Assembly (NCBI GenBank): GCA_007117555.1
Contig: SKGI01000134.1
Location: 1-9,062 of the forward strand
Reading direction: 5' to 3'
Length of the DNA: 9,062 nucleotides
DNA from: Candidatus Izemoplasma sp.
GTDB taxonomy: Bacteria; Bacillota_I; Bacilli_A; Izemoplasmatales; Izemoplasmataceae
The notes beneath the pieces are model-generated. The model saw only the letters and a list, made by a program, of their open reading frames with translations. It searched no databases and was not told the DNA's origin. Of the stretch, positions 6,047 through 9,062 are shown in pieces. The position numbers and the translations under genes are program-made. Numbering within the stretch: position 1 is the stretch's first letter; each line of letters opens with the position of its first letter.

Positions 6047-6526
6047 ATGAGTGAAAACAAACGAAAAAAATTAAATCCAATACGCTATGTCTTGATTTTT
6101 TCCATGGTGACCGTTGGGATCTTGATTCATGGCATTTTCGCCCATCGTGACACGGAACTAAGCTATTTTGCCTGGCTTTTGGCATACGCCTATGTGCCTT
6201 TTTTTATTACGGGCATCTTTTATGTCGTCCATCGCATTTCACTTAAATTACGCCCCGATAATCCTGAAGTGCGTCGTCAAGAAGCCTATGTTTTAGAAAT
6301 GTCTAGGGCGGTTAAAGACACCTTAAACTTTACGGTTGAGGATTTCAAGATGTTGCAACGGAACCAAGACTTCCAAAATGCGATGTTTTATGGCTACCAA
6401 GTTTTGTATGAAGGGGTGCCAGCGGCTGTCGCCTATGAAAAAATGCTTGATCCCTTTGAGAAAGATACAAAAGAATATCAAGCGGTTGAAGTGATTATCA
6501 CCACCATCCGTAATAAACGATCTTAA
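6047..6526 (+). CDS. Hypothetical two-helix membrane protein upstream of dnaX
   Basis: Protein of 159 aa that I do not recognise. A short basic N-terminus (SENKRKKLN) precedes two hydrophobic helices (about residues 12-31 and 41-63), so both ends are probably cytosolic. The rest (about 68-159) is soluble, mostly helical and charged, with the segments SRAVKDTLNFTVEDFKML and FEKDTKEYQAVEVIITTI and no catalytic motif I can name. The ribosome site AAGGTGA lies three to four bases from the ATG and the promoter directly upstream. It is 24 bp before dnaX with no terminator between, so it is probably the first gene of the dnaX transcript. Whether it has anything to do with replication is unknown; it may simply share the promoter. 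Confidence 0.8.
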   Translation: MSENKRKKLNPIRYVLIFSMVTVGILIHGIFAHRDTELSYFAWLLAYAYVPFFITGIFYVVHRISLKLRPDNPEVRRQEAYVLEMSRAVKDTLNFTVEDFKMLQRNQDFQNAMFYGYQVLYEGVPAAVAYEKMLDPFEKDTKEYQAVEVIITTIRNKRS

Positions 6527-6550
6527 ATCAGTGTAGAGGAGGTGTGAACC

Positions 6551-8494
6551 GTGGCTTATCAAGCTTTATACCGTACGTACCGACCACGCGACTTTGAACA
6601 AGTGGCGGGCCAAGACCACATTACGAGAACGTTTAAAAATGCGTTGATGAACAATAAACTTGCGCATGCGTATTTATTCAGTGGTCCCCGTGGTACGGGT
6701 AAGACAAGTATTGCCAAAATTATCGCTAAGGCTGTTAACTGCGAGCTAGCGCCTGTAGCGAATCCGTGTAATCAATGCGAGACATGTCTTGGCATTGATA
6801 AAAACAGCATTCATGATGTCATCGAAATTGACGCCGCCAGCAACAACGGTGTAGACGAAATCCGCGAGATTCGCGATAAAGTCAAATACCTCCCTAGTGT
6901 AGGTCGTTATAAAGTCTATATTATCGATGAGGTCCACATGCTATCTACTGGGGCGTTCAATGCGCTGCTTAAAACACTCGAAGAGCCCCCCAAACATGTC
7001 ATCTTCATCTTAGCCACAACTGAACCACATAAAATTCCCGCAACCATCCATTCCCGTTGTCAACGGTTTGATTTTCGAGGCATTGCGTTACCGGATATGT
7101 TAGCGAAACTTAATGGGATTATCGAACATGAAAAGATTGACATCGATGAGACCGCTGTGAAGTTGATTGCCGAAAGTGCCGAAGGCGGCATGCGCGATGC
7201 CATCAGTTTGCTTGATCAAGTCGTCTCTTACAGTGACGATACCGTAACCGTTGATCATGTGCATGCCATTCGCGGCTCGATTGCTGAAGACGACTTGCTT
7301 AGCATCGGTGAAGCGATCGAAAAGCAGATGGTTGTTGAAGCGTTTAGTCTTTTTGAACGCTTGTTAGCCGCAGGCAAAGAACCGAGGCGACTGCTTGAAG
7401 ATTTCATTCGTTTTTTCCGCGATGTTCTCATGTATAAAAACACAGAAGATGAAGTCGATGAACGCCTTGTGTCAGCTTCTGAGCGCTTCAAGCGCTACGC
7501 AGAAGCACTCGGCAATGCTCGGATTTTCCATTACATCGATATTTTACATGATATCCAACAAAAAATGCGCTTTGGGGGGCAAGCCCAACTGTACATGGAA
7601 CTTGCCTTTGTCAAAATGGTCGACACCGATTTAAAACAAGAAGCCGTCGCGTTAGATAAAATGGCCAGTCTCGAAGATCGTCTTGATGCGCTTGAAGTCA
7701 AAGTTGATGCGGTGGGTACAACGGCCGTACAAGATGCGGAAGATAATAACACGTCACCTTCAACGTATGACATGGACAGTGAGACATCATCTAAAGAGGT
7801 ATTTGACGAATCGACAGATGAAGACATAAAAACATCTGATGAAACAAAGACTGAAGACACTGCTTCTGAACAACCTACCGAAAAGCCTCAAGCAGTGACG
7901 CCTCAAAAGACACCGGTTGAAGACACCACAAAAGAACCGACTGATCCTTTCACTAAACTGTATGAAACGTATCGAAATAAGCCATATAAAACATTTGATA
8001 TTCATTTTGTGGAAGATGTCTTGCATACGGGCGATCGCGAAGTTAAAATCGACATGACCAAAAAATGGTATGATATTGAACGCACTGTCGATAGCGATGA
8101 CATGGCGTATGCGAAAATGATCACCCAAGGCAATCTTGCGGCGACGAATGGACCCATGATCATCATCACTTATGACTCTTATCCTATGTGTAATAAAGTG
8201 ATGAGTAAAGATGTGCATCCGCGTCTCGTAGAACTGCTTGAAGATTATTTTAAACGGCCGATTATGATGCAAGCTCTTCCAGAAGATTTATGGGAACTCA
8301 TCAGCGCTGAGTTCGTCAAGAAATTCCGCGCCAAAACGGCCCCAGACGATTTCATCAAACTCACCCCAATCAACCACCCAAAACTCATTGACATTCCCGC
8401 CGAAGAGACATCCTTTGATGATGTCCGCTCTGATTCATTTAAAGAAGCACGCGATTTATTCGGTGATATTGTCAAAGTAAAAAAAGGAGACTAA
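6551..8494 (+). CDS. dnaX: DNA polymerase III subunit tau (DnaX)
   Basis: Clamp-loader ATPase that opens the sliding clamp and, in the long tau form, ties the loader to the polymerase and helicase. 647 aa, a full-length tau. AAA+ domain: Walker A GPRGTGKTS (45-53), a zinc module Cys64, Cys73, Cys76, Cys79, Walker B VYIIDEVHM (122-130), sensor 1 LATTE (154-158), the arginine-finger motif SRC (168-170), sensor 2 GGMRDA (212-217). A helical collar domain follows to about 365. Residues about 388-465 are a disordered acidic Ser/Thr/Asp/Glu/Pro linker, then a folded C-terminal domain (about 466-647) of the Firmicute tau type. Start GTG at 6551, eight bases after AGAGGAGGTG (6535-6544) and matching the family MAYQALYRTYRP N-terminus. 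No canonical in-frame slippery heptamer is seen in or before the linker, so production of a short gamma form by E. coli-style frameshifting is not supported. The SRP RNA gene often found upstream in Firmicutes is absent. Confidence 0.97.
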   Translation: MAYQALYRTYRPRDFEQVAGQDHITRTFKNALMNNKLAHAYLFSGPRGTGKTSIAKIIAKAVNCELAPVANPCNQCETCLGIDKNSIHDVIEIDAASNNGVDEIREIRDKVKYLPSVGRYKVYIIDEVHMLSTGAFNALLKTLEEPPKHVIFILATTEPHKIPATIHSRCQRFDFRGIALPDMLAKLNGIIEHEKIDIDETAVKLIAESAEGGMRDAISLLDQVVSYSDDTVTVDHVHAIRGSIAEDDLLSIGEAIEKQMVVEAFSLFERLLAAGKEPRRLLEDFIRFFRDVLMYKNTEDEVDERLVSASERFKRYAEALGNARIFHYIDILHDIQQKMRFGGQAQLYMELAFVKMVDTDLKQEAVALDKMASLEDRLDALEVKVDAVGTTAVQDAEDNNTSPSTYDMDSETSSKEVFDESTDEDIKTSDETKTEDTASEQPTEKPQAVTPQKTPVEDTTKEPTDPFTKLYETYRNKPYKTFDIHFVEDVLHTGDREVKIDMTKKWYDIERTVDSDDMAYAKMITQGNLAATNGPMIIITYDSYPMCNKVMSKDVHPRLVELLEDYFKRPIMMQALPEDLWELISAEFVKKFRAKTAPDDFIKLTPINHPKLIDIPAEETSFDDVRSDSFKEARDLFGDIVKVKKGD

Positions 8495-8498
8495 ATTC

Positions 8499-8810
8499 AT
8501 GAACCCTAGTATGATTAAAAAACTACAACAAATGCAACGCGATATGGTCAAAGCACAAAAAGAACTTGAAGCGTCTATCTTTTATGGCAGTGCGGGTGGA
8601 CAGGCCGTCACCGTCGAGTTTAATGGCGCAAAAGAAATGCAACGGCTCACCATTACACCCGATGCCTTTGAGTTACCTGAAGATTTTGATTTCTTACAAG
8701 ATACGATCATCGCCGCTGTCAATGACTGCATGAAAAAAATCGATGAAGAGACACAAGCAACCATGGGCCAGTTTTCCCAAGGTCTTGGCAACGTGCCTGG
8801 GCTGTTTTAA
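8499..8810 (+). CDS. ybaB: YbaB/EbfC-family nucleoid-associated protein
   Basis: Small DNA-binding protein of 103 aa, the usual length. YbaB/EbfC proteins form tweezer-like dimers and are consistently found between dnaX and recR. Features seen: an N-terminal helix with MIKKLQQMQRDMVKAQKEL (5-23), a GSAGGQAVTVEFNGAKEMQRLTI strand region (30-52), a middle acidic segment, a second helix with IAAVNDCMKKIDEET, and a Gly-rich C-terminus ending in PGLF. Ribosome site AAGGAG (8484-8489) lies nine bases before the ATG, within the last codons of dnaX; the intergenic gap is only four bases. The recR GTG follows its TAA directly. Confidence 0.95.
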   Translation: MNPSMIKKLQQMQRDMVKAQKELEASIFYGSAGGQAVTVEFNGAKEMQRLTITPDAFELPEDFDFLQDTIIAAVNDCMKKIDEETQATMGQFSQGLGNVPGLF

Positions 8811-9062
8811 GTGCGTTACCCCGAGGCGCTCGATCGCTTGATCGAGCAGTTTCGTCGTTTTCCCGGAATCGGTCAAAAAACGGCGGAGCGCTATGCGTTG
8901 TTCGTCATAGATCAGTTTTCCGAAGAAGACATCGTCTCATGGATGGAAACGCTCCATCGTGTCAACACTGAAATCGCACCATGTGAACAGTGCGGCCATT
9001 TGACCGACAAACAACCTTGCTATATTTGTCGTGATGATGTGCGCCACAAGAAGACTATTTTG
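8811..9062 (+). CDS. recR: Recombination mediator RecR (5' part, cut by window end)
   Basis: First 84 codons of RecR, which with RecF/RecO loads RecA at single-strand gaps. Seen: the N-terminal helix-hairpin-helix FPGIGQKTAERYA (17-29) and a Cys4 zinc finger (Cys58, Cys61, Cys70, Cys73: PCEQC ... PCYIC). The Toprim domain lies beyond the window. The GTG at 8811-8813 directly abuts the ybaB stop TAA. It is chosen because RYPEALDRLIEQF matches the family's N-terminus (M-x-Y-P). No clear ribosome site is visible in the preceding 30 bases, so translation probably depends on reinitiation after ybaB. A stable hairpin begins 17 bases into the gene. Confidence 0.96.
   Translation, partial: MRYPEALDRLIEQFRRFPGIGQKTAERYALFVIDQFSEEDIVSWMETLHRVNTEIAPCEQCGHLTDKQPCYICRDDVRHKKTIL
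8828..8847 (+). repeat. Perfect 8-bp stem hairpin at the start of recR
   Basis: GCTCGATC (8828-8835) and GATCGAGC (8840-8847) are perfect inverted arms around a four-base loop GCTT, in codons 6-13 of recR. It has no following T-run, so it is not a terminator. It could slow early elongation or tune reinitiation, or be a chance result of the codons for Leu-Asp-Arg-Leu-Ile-Glu. Confidence 0.7.

Noticed and set aside
6527..6550. SRP RNA gene (scRNA) upstream of dnaX, as in many Firmicutes
   Set aside because: Only 24 bases lie between the genes, and they are occupied by the dnaX ribosome site.
7560..7579. A6 and G6 runs in dnaX as a possible gamma-producing frameshift
   Set aside because: Neither run forms an in-frame X XXY YYZ heptamer that re-pairs well, and they lie within the folded collar domain, not at a domain boundary.
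8057..8066. C AAA AAA in the tau C-terminal domain as a slippery site
   Set aside because: The P-site codon would re-pair poorly after a -1 shift and the site is inside a conserved domain, so programmed frameshifting is unlikely.
7787..8272. 161-codon open frame on the minus strand inside dnaX
   Set aside because: It is the complement of the dnaX linker and tau domain, with no ribosome site and unnatural Arg/Phe/Cys-rich composition; a shadow frame.
1..9062. Mycoplasma-type code with TGA read as Trp
   Set aside because: TGA terminates the M20 and nfeD genes at sensible family lengths and Trp codons in DnaX and other proteins are TGG.

Overview
The window is a compact stretch of bacterial chromosome that looks like a low- to mid-GC Bacillota or Mycoplasmatota-type genome (Acholeplasma, Izemoplasma or Haloplasma relatives are plausible; genus not determinable). 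The evidence is strong AGGAGG-type ribosome sites, sigma-A-like promoters, a B. subtilis-type parS site, a dnaX-ybaB-recR cluster, and the standard code: TGA is a real stop (M20 gene, nfeD) and Trp is TGG. There is no sign of mobile DNA, rRNA, tRNA or CRISPR. Almost every base is coding.

Layout. (1) 3-1187, plus: an M20D amidohydrolase resembling N-acetyldiaminopimelate deacetylases. It converges on a minus-strand operon, and the two share a bidirectional terminator (1165-1206) whose left arm encodes the enzyme's last residues. (2) 3656-1218, minus: a tight four-gene operon of an unknown soluble 128-aa protein, a short NfeD, an RDD-family membrane protein with an acidic insert, and a stomatin/SPFH protein. 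NfeD and SPFH are classic partners; the RDD gene between them and the unknown leader gene are the least ordinary part of the window. (3) 3657-3795: a divergent promoter region. (4) 3796-4602, plus: a TtcA-type tRNA thiolase. (5) 4608-4627: a perfect palindrome containing the canonical 16-bp parS (ParB/Spo0J loading site), filling the 28-bp gap between convergent ttcA-like and mnmE genes. (6) 5980-4631, minus: mnmE. (7) 5981-6046: back-to-back promoters only 66 bp apart. (8) 6047-9062, plus: a small two-TM protein of unknown function, then dnaX, ybaB and recR (recR cut by the window end), spaced as one transcript.

How the genes fit together. The right half is a replication, recombination and chromosome-segregation neighbourhood (clamp-loader tau, YbaB, RecR, parS) mixed with two tRNA-modification enzymes. 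This is typical of origin-proximal DNA in Firmicutes, so the window probably lies near oriC (inference). The left half is an envelope-organising operon of the SPFH/NfeD type. Most genes are ordinary core genes. The points most worth following are the parS site, the unusual composition of the NfeD-SPFH operon, the unknown small proteins, and the very short leaders and mutually overlapping promoters.
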